A DNA stretch of 64,000 bases from Saccharopolyspora hirsuta. Lineage in GTDB: Bacteria; Actinomycetota; Actinomycetes; Mycobacteriales; Pseudonocardiaceae. The stretch is from positions 124,001-188,000 of the forward strand of contig NZ_VWPH01000009.1 of NCBI RefSeq assembly GCF_008630535.1. Direction: 5' to 3'. Shown one piece after another: positions 55,414-63,812 of this stretch. The notes under the pieces are model-generated. The model was given only the letters and a program-made list of their open reading frames with translations. It did no database searches and was not told the DNA's origin. The position numbers were made by a program, and so were the translations under genes. How positions within the stretch are numbered: the stretch's first letter is position 1; every line of letters begins with the position of its first letter.

Positions 55414-55572
55414 ATGGGCGACGTTCTCCCGATCATCCTGCTCGCGCTGGCGGGCTTCCTCGTCGGCGGCGTCTACGCGACGTGGAAGACGGCGCGCGGC
55501 TTCTCGATCATGCTCGCCGTCGCCGCGGTCATGGCCGTCGTCGGCGGCATCGGCTGGATGATCTACGGCTGA
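55414..55572 (+). CDS. Small two-span membrane protein
   Basis: The 52-residue protein has two predicted helices (PIILLALAGFLVGGVYATWK and IMLAVAAVMAVVGGIGWMIY) with a short basic turn. It is divergent from the EACC1 gene. Short proteins of this type are widespread in actinobacteria, with no known function. It ends just before a strong terminator. Confidence 0.65.
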   Translation: MGDVLPIILLALAGFLVGGVYATWKTARGFSIMLAVAAVMAVVGGIGWMIYG

Positions 55573-55586
55573 CCCCCCCGAACGGT

Positions 55587-55627
55587 GAAGGGCACCTCCG
55601 GGCCGCGGTGGCCCGGAGGTGCCCTTC
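55587..55627. terminator. Bidirectional terminator
   Basis: An 18-bp perfect stem (55587-55604 with 55610-55627; core GGGCACCTCCGGGCC) and a 5-nt loop lie between the small membrane protein gene and the convergent DAACS transporter. Confidence 0.85.
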
Positions 55628-55636
55628 GGTCTTGGG

Positions 55637-56986
55637 TCAGCTCTTGGCCGTTGCCTTCTCGGCCTCGGGCTGGGGTTCGTGGTCGTCCACGAAGGACTGC
55701 TCGTTGAACGGGCTCTCGCCCGCGAAGACCTGCTTCATCTGGTCGCGGTCGATCTCCTTGGTCCAGGAGCCGATGAGGACCGTGGCCACCGCGTTGCCCG
55801 CGAAGTTGGTCAGGGCGCGGGCCTCGGACATGAAGCGGTCGATGCCGACGATCAGGCCGACGCCGTCGAGCAGCTCCGGGCGGTGCGACTGCAGGCCACC
55901 GGCCAGCGTCGCCAGGCCTGCGCCGCTGACCCCGGCCGCGCCCTTCGAGGCGATCATCATGAACAGCAGCAGACCCACCTGCTCGCCCACCGACAGCGGG
56001 TCGCCCAGGGCGCTGGCGATGAACAGCGAGGCCATCGTCAGGTAGATCATGGTGCCGTCCAGGTTGAACGAGTATCCGGTCGGCACCGTGATGCCCACCA
56101 CCGGCTTGCTCACCCCGAGGTGCTCCATCTTCGCGATCAGCCGCGGCAGCGCCGCCTCCGACGACGAGGTGGACACGATCAGCAGGAACTCGCGGCCCAG
56201 GTAGCGCAGCAGCGAGAAGATGTTGACCCGCGCGAACATCCACAGCATCGGACCCAGCACCAGGAAGATGAACAGCACGCAGGTCGCGTAGAAGCCGAGC
56301 ATGATGACCGCCAGGCCCTTGAGCGCTTCCACGCCGGTCGCGCCGACCACCGCCGCGATCGCGCCGAACGCGCCGACCGGGGCCGCCCACATCACCATCG
56401 CCAGCATCTTGAACACCAGGCGCTGGACGTGCTCGATGCCGCGCAGGATCGGGGCGCCCTTGTCGCCCATCGCCTGCAGCGCGAAACCGGCCAGCAGCGC
56501 GACCAGCAGCGTTTGCAGCACCTGGCCCTCGGTCAGCGAGGACAGCAGGGTCTTCGGGATGATCCCGAGCAGGAACTCCGTGGTGCTCTGGGCCTCCTCG
56601 CTGGCCTGCTCCGCGCCCTGGCCGCGGATCTCGTCGCTGATGTGCAGGCCCTCGCCGGGGTGCAGCACGTTGCCCACCAGCAGGCCGATGATCAGGGCGA
56701 CCACCGACATGACCATGAAGTAGGCGAGGGCGAGACCGCCGACCTTGCCGACCTTCGCGGCCTGCCGGACGCCGCCCACGCCGAGCACGATGGTGCAGAA
56801 GATGACCGGCGAGATCATCATCTTGATCAGCTCGACGAAGCCGGTGCCCAGGGGCTTGAGGGCCTTGCCCAGATCGGGGGCCAGGAAACCGACGGCGATA
56901 CCGGCCAGCACGGCGACGATCACCGCGATGTAGAGGTAGTGCGTCCGGTCCCGGCGACGTGGTGCCGCAGCGTCTTTGCTTGCCAC
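55637..56986 (-). CDS. Dicarboxylate/amino-acid:cation symporter (DAACS, DctA/GltP type)
   Basis: The 449-residue transporter has the elevator-type fold. The hairpin serine motif STSSSEAALPRLIAKMEHLG and VPTGYSFNLDGTMIYLTMAS are diagnostic, with ASKGAAGVSGAG and NFAGNAVATVLIG later. It takes up C4-dicarboxylates or acidic amino acids with Na+ or H+. The GTG at 56986 follows AGGAG by 7 nt. A CitA/DcuS-like sensor system lies about 2.3 kb away and may regulate it. Confidence 0.93.
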   Translation of the reverse strand: MASKDAAAPRRRDRTHYLYIAVIVAVLAGIAVGFLAPDLGKALKPLGTGFVELIKMMISPVIFCTIVLGVGGVRQAAKVGKVGGLALAYFMVMSVVALIIGLLVGNVLHPGEGLHISDEIRGQGAEQASEEAQSTTEFLLGIIPKTLLSSLTEGQVLQTLLVALLAGFALQAMGDKGAPILRGIEHVQRLVFKMLAMVMWAAPVGAFGAIAAVVGATGVEALKGLAVIMLGFYATCVLFIFLVLGPMLWMFARVNIFSLLRYLGREFLLIVSTSSSEAALPRLIAKMEHLGVSKPVVGITVPTGYSFNLDGTMIYLTMASLFIASALGDPLSVGEQVGLLLFMMIASKGAAGVSGAGLATLAGGLQSHRPELLDGVGLIVGIDRFMSEARALTNFAGNAVATVLIGSWTKEIDRDQMKQVFAGESPFNEQSFVDDHEPQPEAEKATAKS

Positions 56987-57111
56987 AGTTGTGCTCCTAC
57001 CTGGGCGGGCCGGGTCATACTCGAGGTCCACCCGTGGCCCAGGTCACGGTGTGGCCGGGAAGAGACTATCTGCGCCGGGCAACACCGTCGTCACGCTTGT
57101 GTTCATTGTGT

Positions 57112-57717
57112 TCACGAATGTCGCGGATGTCGGGAGCGGCCGCGCAGCGCGATCTCGGCCGCGCGCCGCACCACGTCGGAGGTGCTGTCCGGGGTGGCGA
57201 GACCGGCGTGCATGACGGCGTCGATCGCGCCGAGCAGGGCGCCGGTGAGGGCTGCGGCGTGCAGCTCGTCGAGCTCGTCGGGGTAGGCCTCGCGCAGGCC
57301 GCGCGCGAGCTGCTGCTGCAGGGACGCGTTGCGCAGCAGCGCGCCCGCGCGCAGGGCCGGAACCTCGGCGATGAGGCGGGCGCGGACGCGGGTGAGCTCG
57401 TGGTCGAGCGGGAAGCTCCAGGACTCCGCGGTGCTGAGCTGCTCGATCGTGCGCAGCAGCAGGTCTTCCGGGGATTCGTCGGCGGTGCGGTCGGCGAAGG
57501 CCTGCGCGAGCAGTTCGCCGTAGATCGCGTCGTCGGCGAAGACGACCTCGTCCTTGGTGGCGAAGTAGTTGAAGAACGTCGCCGGTGACACCTCGGCGGC
57601 CGCGGCGATCTCGGCGACCGTGGTGCTGTCGTAGCCCTTGGCGTCGAACAGCCGGAGCGCGGCGTCGATCAGGGCCTGCTTGGTGCGCCGCTTCTTGCGC
57701 TCGCGCAGTCCGCTCAT
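57112..57717 (-). CDS. TetR-family transcriptional regulator
   Basis: The 201-residue repressor has an HTH at residues about 10-55 (ALIDAALRLFDAKGYDSTTV, VSPATFFNYFATKDEVVFAD) and a helical ligand domain. It is divergent from the FAD monooxygenase with a palindrome between them, the classic layout for a repressor of a drug- or aromatic-modifying enzyme. The start is ATG 57717; GTG 57723 is an alternative. Confidence 0.9.
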   Translation of the reverse strand: MSGLRERKKRRTKQALIDAALRLFDAKGYDSTTVAEIAAAAEVSPATFFNYFATKDEVVFADDAIYGELLAQAFADRTADESPEDLLLRTIEQLSTAESWSFPLDHELTRVRARLIAEVPALRAGALLRNASLQQQLARGLREAYPDELDELHAAALTGALLGAIDAVMHAGLATPDSTSDVVRRAAEIALRGRSRHPRHS

Positions 57718-57745
57718 GGGCACCGATCCTACAGCGGATACAAAA

Positions 57746-57760
57746 TTAGAGTCGCTCTAA
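57746..57760. promoter_or_regulatory. Probable TetR operator
   Basis: TTAGAG-TCG-CTCTAA is an inverted repeat with 6-bp arms, 29 bp before the TetR start and upstream of R1 copy 3 and the FAD monooxygenase. Confidence 0.65.
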
Positions 57761-57802
57761 GTTTCTGCTAGCGTGGTGCCCCGACACCCCCTCGTGTCGA
57801 GT

Positions 57803-57914
57803 CCTGCTCAACCGCACCTCAGGGGACCGCGATGCAACCCAGCCACGAGAAACCGCAGAACGCGAGATCACCGCAGACGCAACCACCACTGAAAAACCCG
57901 GAGGGGCGGGACTG
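57803..57914 (+). repeat. Dispersed repeat R1, copy 3
   Basis: It begins CCTGCTCAACCGCACCTCAG and ends GAGGGGCGGGACTG. The AGGGGA-N5-ATG start region is intact, and the ATG (57832) is the only credible in-frame start for the monooxygenase. Relative to copy 1 there is a one-base difference in the middle that shifts the frame. Confidence 0.85.
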
Positions 57915-59157
57915 CGAGGCGGAACAGACCCAGTGCTGCGTGGTCGGCGGCGGCCCGGCCGGGATGATGCTGGGCCTGCTGCTCGCGAGAGCCGGAGTCC
58001 GGGTGACGGTGCTGGAGAAGCACCGCGACTTCCTGCGGGACTTCCGCGGCGACACCGTGCACCCCTCGACGCTGCGGCTGCTCGACGAGCTGGGGCTGGG
58101 GGAGCGGTTCGCCCGGCTCCCCGCCGGGCACCTGGAGCAGATGCGGATCCAGGTCGGCGGGACGACCGTGGTGATGGCCGACTTCCGGCGGCTGCGCGGC
58201 CCGCACCGGCACATCGCGATGGTGCCGCAGTGGGACTTCCTGGACCTGCTGGCCGCGGCCGCCGCCGAGGAACCCTCCTTCGACCTGCGGATGTGCAGTG
58301 AGGTAACCGGCCTGCGCACCGGCTCCGGCCGCGTCACCGGCGTGCGCTACCGCGACGTCGACGGGGTGGAGCGCGAGCTCGCGGCCCCGCTGACCGTCGG
58401 GTGCGACGGCCGGTGGTCGGTGGTGCGCCGCGCGGCCGGGCTGCGGTCGATCGACTTCGAGCTGCCGATGGACGTCTGGCAGGTGCGCGCGGCCAAGGCG
58501 GACGGCGCCACCGACGGCGAGGTGTTCGGGCGCTTCGGCGGCGGGCGGGCCGCGGTGACCATGGACCGCGGCGACTACTACCAGACCGCCTACCTGATCC
58601 CGAAGGGTCATGACGAAGCCCTTCGCGCGCAGGACATCTCGGTCTTCCGGGCGCAGCTGGCCGAGCTGTTCGGCTGGTCCGAGGAGCAGCTGGAACCGGT
58701 GCGCTCGTGGGACGACGTGAAGCTCCTGAGGACGGAGATGAACCGGTTGCGGCGCTGGTACGGCGAGGGGGTGCTGTGCATCGGCGACGCCGCGCACGTG
58801 ATGTCGCCGGTCGGCGGCGTCGGCGTGAACATCGCCGTGCAGGACGCCGTTGCCGCAGCGCGCTTCCTCGCCGAGCCGTTGCGGCGCGGGCACGTGCCCA
58901 CCAGCGTGCTGGCGAAGATCCAGCGGCGGCGGTCGCTGCCCGTGGTGGTCGCGCAGCAGTCGCAGCGCGGCGAGCACGAGATGCTGCTGCGCCCCGCGCT
59001 GGACGGCACGCTCGACGAGCGCAAGCTGCCCGTCCTCTTGCGACTCCTGCGGCGATTCCCGGCCCTGCGCGGGCTGACCGGCTACATCGGAGGCATCGGC
59101 ATCCGCCCGGAACGCGCTCCCGCGTTCGCCCGGCGGAGCCCGGCCCGGGTGTCCTAG
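57832..59157 (+). CDS. FAD-dependent monooxygenase with R1-derived N-terminus
   Basis: The 441-residue enzyme belongs to the PHBH-like aromatic hydroxylases. The FAD fold reads CCVVGGGPAGMMLGLLLARA at about 38. GDTVHPSTLRLLDELGLG is the conserved loop. CIGDAAHVMSPVGGVGVNIA binds FAD. Residues 1 to about 28 (MQPSHEKPQNARSPQTQPPL) derive from repeat R1; normal family members start only a few residues before the FAD motif. No other ATG, GTG or TTG in frame precedes the fold. It probably modifies an aromatic compound or drug under control of the divergent TetR. Confidence 0.88.
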   Translation: MQPSHEKPQNARSPQTQPPLKNPEGRDCEAEQTQCCVVGGGPAGMMLGLLLARAGVRVTVLEKHRDFLRDFRGDTVHPSTLRLLDELGLGERFARLPAGHLEQMRIQVGGTTVVMADFRRLRGPHRHIAMVPQWDFLDLLAAAAAEEPSFDLRMCSEVTGLRTGSGRVTGVRYRDVDGVERELAAPLTVGCDGRWSVVRRAAGLRSIDFELPMDVWQVRAAKADGATDGEVFGRFGGGRAAVTMDRGDYYQTAYLIPKGHDEALRAQDISVFRAQLAELFGWSEEQLEPVRSWDDVKLLRTEMNRLRRWYGEGVLCIGDAAHVMSPVGGVGVNIAVQDAVAAARFLAEPLRRGHVPTSVLAKIQRRRSLPVVVAQQSQRGEHEMLLRPALDGTLDERKLPVLLRLLRRFPALRGLTGYIGGIGIRPERAPAFARRSPARVS

Positions 59158-59190
59158 CGGCCGATGCGGCTCCGTTTCCGCTGGTCAGGT

Positions 59191-59236
59191 CCCGTGAGTG
59201 TTTTCTGGTGCGATAACCTCGCAAAACGCTCACGGG
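59191..59236. terminator. Hairpin, R3 family, after the FAD monooxygenase
   Basis: CCCGTGAGTGTTTT (59191-59204) pairs with AAAACGCTCACGGG (59223-59236) with one G-T position; the loop is 18 nt. It lies 34 bp past the stop codon. The loop CTGGTGCGATAACC resembles that of the 19883 copy. Confidence 0.75.
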
Positions 59237-59332
59237 CCGTCACCTGCGGAAACCGCTGGTCGGCCGGATTTCCGCAGGTCGCGCGTGGTGTAACCTCCGG
59301 AGGTCCGCACCAGATTCGTCCCCGGGTCCGTC

Positions 59333-60952
59333 ATGCCTACCGCCGATGCGCGCAACTGGTTCGGCCGCGTCCGACCGCGGTGGAGCCTGGCCCGCCAGCT
59401 GTTCGTGCTGCAGGTCGTCGTGGTGGCCGTCGTCGTGCTCGCCGGAACCGCGCTGGCCTGGTACGACGCGCGGCAGCGCACCGAGGACGCGGCCCGGGAC
59501 AAGGTCGTGGCGGTGGCCCGCACCCTGGCGGCGCAGCCGGACGTCCGCAACGCCCTGGTCGCGCCGAACCCGACCGCGACGCTGCAACCGCTGGCCGAAC
59601 GGGTGCGCGCCGACACCGGCGTCGACTTCATCACGATCATGTCCCCGCAGGGCATCCGCTACACCCACCCCGACCCGACGCGCATCGGGCAGCCGTTCCT
59701 GGGGCACATCGAGCAGGCCGTCGCCGGGCAGGTGTTCACCGAGATCTTCCCCGGCACGCTCGGCTTCTCGGTGCGCGCGGTGGTGCCGGTCCACGACGAC
59801 GGGCACCGGCTGGTCGGGCTGGTCTCCGACGGGATCACCGTGCGGTCGATCTCGCTGGCGCTGGAGCAGCAGGTCAGCGTGCTGGTGCTGGTCGCCGCCG
59901 GGGCGCTGCTGGTCGGCGGGCTGCTGACCTACCTGGTCAGCGCCCGGCTCCGCCGCCACACGCACGGCCTGCGGCCCGCCGAGCTCAGCCGCATGTACGA
60001 GTACCACGACGCGATCCTGCACGCGGTCCGCGAAGGGCTGCTGCTGATCTCGCCGACCGGCCGGGTGACGTTGTGCAACGACGGCGCCGGGCTGCTGCTG
60101 GGCCTGGACCCGCTGGCCGTCGAGGGGCAGCGGGTGTCCGACCTGGAACTGCCGGAGTCCCTAGTGGACAGCCTCGGCGCGGGGCGGACGGTGCGCGACG
60201 AGGTGCACCTGACCGACGAGCGGGTGCTGCTGGTCAACGTCTCGCAGATCCGCAGCGAGGGCCGCGACCTGGGCACCGTGGTGACGCTCCGGGACCACAC
60301 CGAGCTGCAGGCGCTGAGCGGGGAGCTGGACTCCATGCGCGGCTTCGCGGAATCGCTGCGCTCCCAGGCGCACGAGTCGGCCAACCGCCTGCACACCGTG
60401 GTGTCGCTGGTCGAGCTCGGCCGCGCCGACGAGGCCGTCGCGTTCGCCACCGCCGAGCTGGAGCTCGCCCAGCAGCTCACGGACCGCGTGGTCGGGGCGG
60501 TCGGCGAGCCGGTGCTGGCCGCGGTGCTGCTGGGCAAGAGCGCCGAGGCGGGGGAGCGCGGGGTGGAGGTCGTGCTCACCGACGACACCGAGATCGACGA
60601 CGTCGACCTGGCGCACATCGACTCGCGCGACCTGGTGACGATCCTCGGCAACCTGATCGACAACGCGGTGGAGGCCGTGCTGGAGCGCCCGCAGCCGCGG
60701 GTGTCGGTGACCGTCCGGTCCACTTCGGACGGAGTGCTGATCCGGGTCGCCGACAACGGCCCCGGGGTGGACCCGGGAACGGCGCAGCGGCTGTTCGAGC
60801 GGGGTTGGTCCACGAAGGACGCGAGCCGCGGCCTCGGCCTCGCGCTGGTCGGGCAGAGCGTGCGCCGCTACCGCGGCAGCATCGAGGTGACCAGCGACGG
60901 CGGCGCGGTGTTCACCGTGCGGCTGCCGTCCGGAACGGACGTGGCGCGGTGA
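59333..60952 (+). CDS. CitA/DcuS-type sensor histidine kinase
   Basis: The 539-residue kinase has a helix at about 22-44, a periplasmic PASC (sCACHE-like) domain (VDFITIMSPQGIRYTHPDPT) and a second helix at about 182-204. A cytoplasmic PAS domain follows (about 220-325), then the dimer region QAHESANRLHTVVSLVELG with H347 as predicted phosphoacceptor. The ATPase domain has LIDNAVEAV and GLGLALVGQSVRRY. This family senses citrate or C4-dicarboxylates. It overlaps its regulator by GTGA. Confidence 0.92.
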   Translation: MPTADARNWFGRVRPRWSLARQLFVLQVVVVAVVVLAGTALAWYDARQRTEDAARDKVVAVARTLAAQPDVRNALVAPNPTATLQPLAERVRADTGVDFITIMSPQGIRYTHPDPTRIGQPFLGHIEQAVAGQVFTEIFPGTLGFSVRAVVPVHDDGHRLVGLVSDGITVRSISLALEQQVSVLVLVAAGALLVGGLLTYLVSARLRRHTHGLRPAELSRMYEYHDAILHAVREGLLLISPTGRVTLCNDGAGLLLGLDPLAVEGQRVSDLELPESLVDSLGAGRTVRDEVHLTDERVLLVNVSQIRSEGRDLGTVVTLRDHTELQALSGELDSMRGFAESLRSQAHESANRLHTVVSLVELGRADEAVAFATAELELAQQLTDRVVGAVGEPVLAAVLLGKSAEAGERGVEVVLTDDTEIDDVDLAHIDSRDLVTILGNLIDNAVEAVLERPQPRVSVTVRSTSDGVLIRVADNGPGVDPGTAQRLFERGWSTKDASRGLGLALVGQSVRRYRGSIEVTSDGGAVFTVRLPSGTDVAR

Positions 60953-61629
60953 TCTCGGTGCTGGTGGTGGAGGACGACCCGCTGGTCGGCGAGGCGCACG
61001 AGGCCTACGTCAACCGGATCGATGGCTTCGCGGTCGCCGGACGGGTCCGCACCGGCCAGGCGGCCCTGCGCTTCGTCGAGCGGACCCCGGTGGACCTGGT
61101 CCTGCTGGACCTCCGCCTGCCCGACATGGACGGCCTGCAGGTGGCCCGGGCCCTGCGCACCGCGGGCAGCAACGCCGACGTGATCGCGGTGACCTCGGCC
61201 CGCGAGCTGAAGGTGGTCCGGGCCGCGGTGTCCAGCGGGGTGGTCCAGTACCTGCTGAAGCCCTTCACCTTCGCGGCGATGCGCGAGAAGCTGGAGCACT
61301 ACGCGAAGTTCCGCACGAGCCTCGGCCACGACCGGGAGGTCAGCGGCCAGGCGGAGATCGACCGGGCCTTCTCGGCCCTCCGCGGGGTGGACCGCGCGGC
61401 CCTCCCGAAGGGCATGAGCGACGAAACCCTGGCCGCCGTGGTCTCCGCCCTCCGCGCGGCTCCGGAAGGGGCCCCGGCGGGCACGATCGGGGAATCCGCC
61501 GGGGTTTCCCGGGTGACGGCCCGCCGCTACCTCGAATACCTGGTGGACAAGGGGATGGCCGAACGCCGCCCCCTCTACGGGGGTGTGGGCCGCCCGGAGA
61601 TGACCTACCGCTGGATCGGCGAAGCCTGA
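60949..61629 (+). CDS. CitB/DcuR-type response regulator
   Basis: The 226-residue regulator has a receiver domain with D54 (LVLLDLRLPDMDGLQVA) and a conserved Lys in YLLKPFTF. A C-terminal HTH follows (AGTIGESAGVSRVTARRYLE) with the KGMAERRPLYGGVGRPEMTY ending typical of CitB. The nearby DAACS transporter is the likeliest target in this window. Confidence 0.93.
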   Translation: MISVLVVEDDPLVGEAHEAYVNRIDGFAVAGRVRTGQAALRFVERTPVDLVLLDLRLPDMDGLQVARALRTAGSNADVIAVTSARELKVVRAAVSSGVVQYLLKPFTFAAMREKLEHYAKFRTSLGHDREVSGQAEIDRAFSALRGVDRAALPKGMSDETLAAVVSALRAAPEGAPAGTIGESAGVSRVTARRYLEYLVDKGMAERRPLYGGVGRPEMTYRWIGEA

Positions 61630-61630
61630 C

Positions 61631-62095
61631 TCACCCGACCCCGCGTTCCGAGGCGGGGCGGAGCAGCGGGGCACCGGGGCCGAGCTCGGCGAGCCTGTCG
61701 TCGGCGTTGTGCAGGGCGCAGGTGCGCAGGGACAGGCAGCCGCACCCGATGCAGCCGGTCAGCCGGTCGCGGAGGCGCTGCAGGCCGTCGATGCGGGCGT
61801 CCAGCTCGTCCCGCCAGCGGCGGGACAGGCGTGCCCAGTCCGCCTTGGTCGGGGCGTGGTCGTCGGGGAGCGTGCCGAGGGCTTCCGCGATCTGCTCCAG
61901 GCTCAGGCCGACGCGCTGCGCGGAGCGGATGAACGCCAGGCGGCGCAGGACCGACCGGTCGTAGCGGCGCTGGTTCCCGGTGGTCCGGGTGCTGGAGATC
62001 AGCCCGCGGTCCTCGTAGAAGCGCAGCGCGGTCTGCGCGACGCCGCTGCGGTGGGCGACCTCACCGATGGTCAGCATCTTCGGTAGCTTCGACAC
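61631..62095 (-). CDS. soxR: SoxR-type redox-sensing MerR regulator
   Basis: The 154-residue protein has the MerR winged helix (LTIGEVAHRSGVAQTALRFY), a dimerising coiled coil, and the [2Fe-2S] ligand set CIGCGCLSLRTC with cysteines 115, 118, 120 and 126. It responds to redox-cycling compounds. GTG 62095 gives the usual N-terminus; TAGCCT lies 7 nt upstream, so a leaderless mRNA is possible. It is divergent from a transketolase-like operon that carries a SoxR box. Confidence 0.93.
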   Translation of the reverse strand: MSKLPKMLTIGEVAHRSGVAQTALRFYEDRGLISSTRTTGNQRRYDRSVLRRLAFIRSAQRVGLSLEQIAEALGTLPDDHAPTKADWARLSRRWRDELDARIDGLQRLRDRLTGCIGCGCLSLRTCALHNADDRLAELGPGAPLLRPASERGVG

Positions 62096-62155
62096 GTCCG
62101 CCAGGCTAGCCGAAAAACCTATAGCATGGTGCAGGTATTTCCCGCGGCCGGGGCC

Positions 62156-62177
62156 TTGACCTCGAGTGAACTCGAAG
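62156..62177 (+). promoter_or_regulatory. SoxR box in the transketolase-operon promoter
   Basis: CCTCGAGTGAACTCGAAG (62160-62177) matches 14 of 18 positions of the classical SoxR box CCTCAAGTTAACTTGAGG and contains TCGAGT-GA-ACTCGA. TTGACC (62156-62161) overlaps its left end as a -35. The -10 is not clear. The box lies 16 bp before the ATG at 62194. Confidence 0.75.
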
Positions 62178-62193
62178 TTTCACCCTGGGGCGC

Positions 62194-62889
62194 ATGACGA
62201 TCACGACAACGCGCGGGTACGCCGATCTCCGGCCGCTGATGAGCGCCATGACGGGCGACGAGAAGCACGACGTCGCCGCCACCTCCACCCTCGACGTGCT
62301 GTGGGTGCTCTACGACCAGGTCCTGTCGGTCGATCCGCAGCGCACCGACGACCCGGACCGGGACCGCTTCCTGCTGTCCAAGGGCCACGGCCCGATGGCC
62401 TTCTACGCGGTGCTGGCCGCCAAGGGCTTCCTGGACCCCGCCGAGCTGTCCTGCTTCGGCGAGTTCGACTCCCGGCTGGGCTTCCACCCCGACCGCGTGC
62501 TGGCCCCCGGTGTGGAGATCGGCAGCGGCTCCCTCGGGCACGGCCTGCCCCTCGGGCTCGGCGTCGTGCTGGGCCTGCGCGCCCAGGGCCGCGAGCGGCC
62601 GCGGGTCGTCGTGCTGGTCGGCGACGCCGAGCTCGACGAGGGCAGCAACCACGAGGCCATCCAGGTCGCCGGGCGCTGGGGGCTGGGCCAGCTGACCACC
62701 GTGGTGGTGGACAACCGCTCCTCCAGCACCGGCTGGCCCGGCGGCATCGCCGACCGCTTCGCCCGCGAGGGCTGGGCCGTGCACACCGTGAACGGCCGCG
62801 ACCACGGCGAACTCCGCCGCGCCCTCACCGACACCCGCCCGGACCGCCCGCTCGCGGTGGTCGCCGAAGTCGAGCCCAAGGAGCTGTGA
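62194..62889 (+). CDS. Transketolase-like protein, N-terminal (thiamine diphosphate-binding) subunit
   Basis: The 231-residue protein has the TPP half of a split transketolase: LLSKGHGPMAFYAVLAAKG, IGSGSLGHGLPLGLGVVLG, and the diphosphate/Mg motif VVLVGDAELDEGSNHEAIQ. Usual two-subunit forms are about 270 residues, so it is slightly short. It would pair with the next gene to move two-carbon ketol units, but the true substrate may be specialised. The SoxR box upstream suggests redox-stress induction. Its stop overlaps the next start by one base. Confidence 0.88.
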   Translation: MTITTTRGYADLRPLMSAMTGDEKHDVAATSTLDVLWVLYDQVLSVDPQRTDDPDRDRFLLSKGHGPMAFYAVLAAKGFLDPAELSCFGEFDSRLGFHPDRVLAPGVEIGSGSLGHGLPLGLGVVLGLRAQGRERPRVVVLVGDAELDEGSNHEAIQVAGRWGLGQLTTVVVDNRSSSTGWPGGIADRFAREGWAVHTVNGRDHGELRRALTDTRPDRPLAVVAEVEPKEL

Positions 62890-63812
62890 TGACCGCCCCG
62901 ACCACCGCCACCACCATGCGCGAGCAGTTCGTGCGGACCACCACCGAAGCCCTCGACACCGATCCGCGGGTGGCCGTCGTGCTCGCGGAGATCTCCGCGG
63001 ACCGCTTCGAGGACGCCGCGCAGCGCCACCCCCGCCGCGTGCTCAACGTCGGCATCCGCGAGCAGGCCATGGTCGGCGTCGGCGGCGGGCTGGCGCTGAC
63101 CGGGCTGCGGCCGGTGGTCCACTCGATCACGCCGTTCCTCGTGGAGCGCCCCTTCGAGCAGCTCAAGCTCGACCTCAGCCACCAGGGCGTCGGTGCGATC
63201 GTGGTCAGCACCGGCGCCTCGTACGACTACCCGACGGCGGGGCGCACGCACATGGCGCCCGGCGACGTGGCGCTGATCGACACGCTGCCCGGCTGGACCG
63301 TGCACGTCCCCGGCCACCCGGCCGAGGTCGACGCGCTGCTGCGCTCGGCGCTGCCCGGCGACGAGCCGGTCTACCTGCGGCTCTCCGAGCGGGTCAACGC
63401 CGAACCGCTGGTCACCGGCCCGGGCTGGCACACAGTGCGCAGCGGGAGCCGGGCAGTGGTGCTGGCCGTTGGCCCGATGCTGGACCCGGTCCTGACCGCC
63501 ACCGCCGCGCTCGACGTGACCGTGCTGTACACGGCCACCATCCGCCCGTTCGACGCCACCGGGCTGCGCGCGGCCGTGCGAGCGGCGAGCCCCGACGTGG
63601 TGCTGGTCGAGCCGTACCTGCGCGGCACCTCGACGCACGAGGTCAACGACGCGCTCGCCGACGTCGCGCACCGGACCCTGGCGCTGGGCGTCCGCCGCGA
63701 CCAGGAGCTGCGCGCGTACGGGACGGCCGACGAGCACGAGGCCGCGCACGGCCTGGGGCCGACCGCGATCGCCGAGTCCATCCGCGACTTCCTGGACGGA
63801 GCTGCCCGATGA
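62889..63812 (+). CDS. Transketolase-like protein, C-terminal (pyrimidine-binding) subunit
   Basis: The 307-residue partner subunit carries RVLNVGIREQAMVGVGGGLA, the glutamate-containing cofactor-activation motif. SITPFLVERPFEQLKLDLSH and THMAPGDVALIDTLPG follow, then the C-terminal transketolase domain. Together the two subunits form one complete enzyme of about 540 residues. It shares ATGA with the following PPOX gene. Confidence 0.88.
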   Translation: MTAPTTATTMREQFVRTTTEALDTDPRVAVVLAEISADRFEDAAQRHPRRVLNVGIREQAMVGVGGGLALTGLRPVVHSITPFLVERPFEQLKLDLSHQGVGAIVVSTGASYDYPTAGRTHMAPGDVALIDTLPGWTVHVPGHPAEVDALLRSALPGDEPVYLRLSERVNAEPLVTGPGWHTVRSGSRAVVLAVGPMLDPVLTATAALDVTVLYTATIRPFDATGLRAAVRAASPDVVLVEPYLRGTSTHEVNDALADVAHRTLALGVRRDQELRAYGTADEHEAAHGLGPTAIAESIRDFLDGAAR

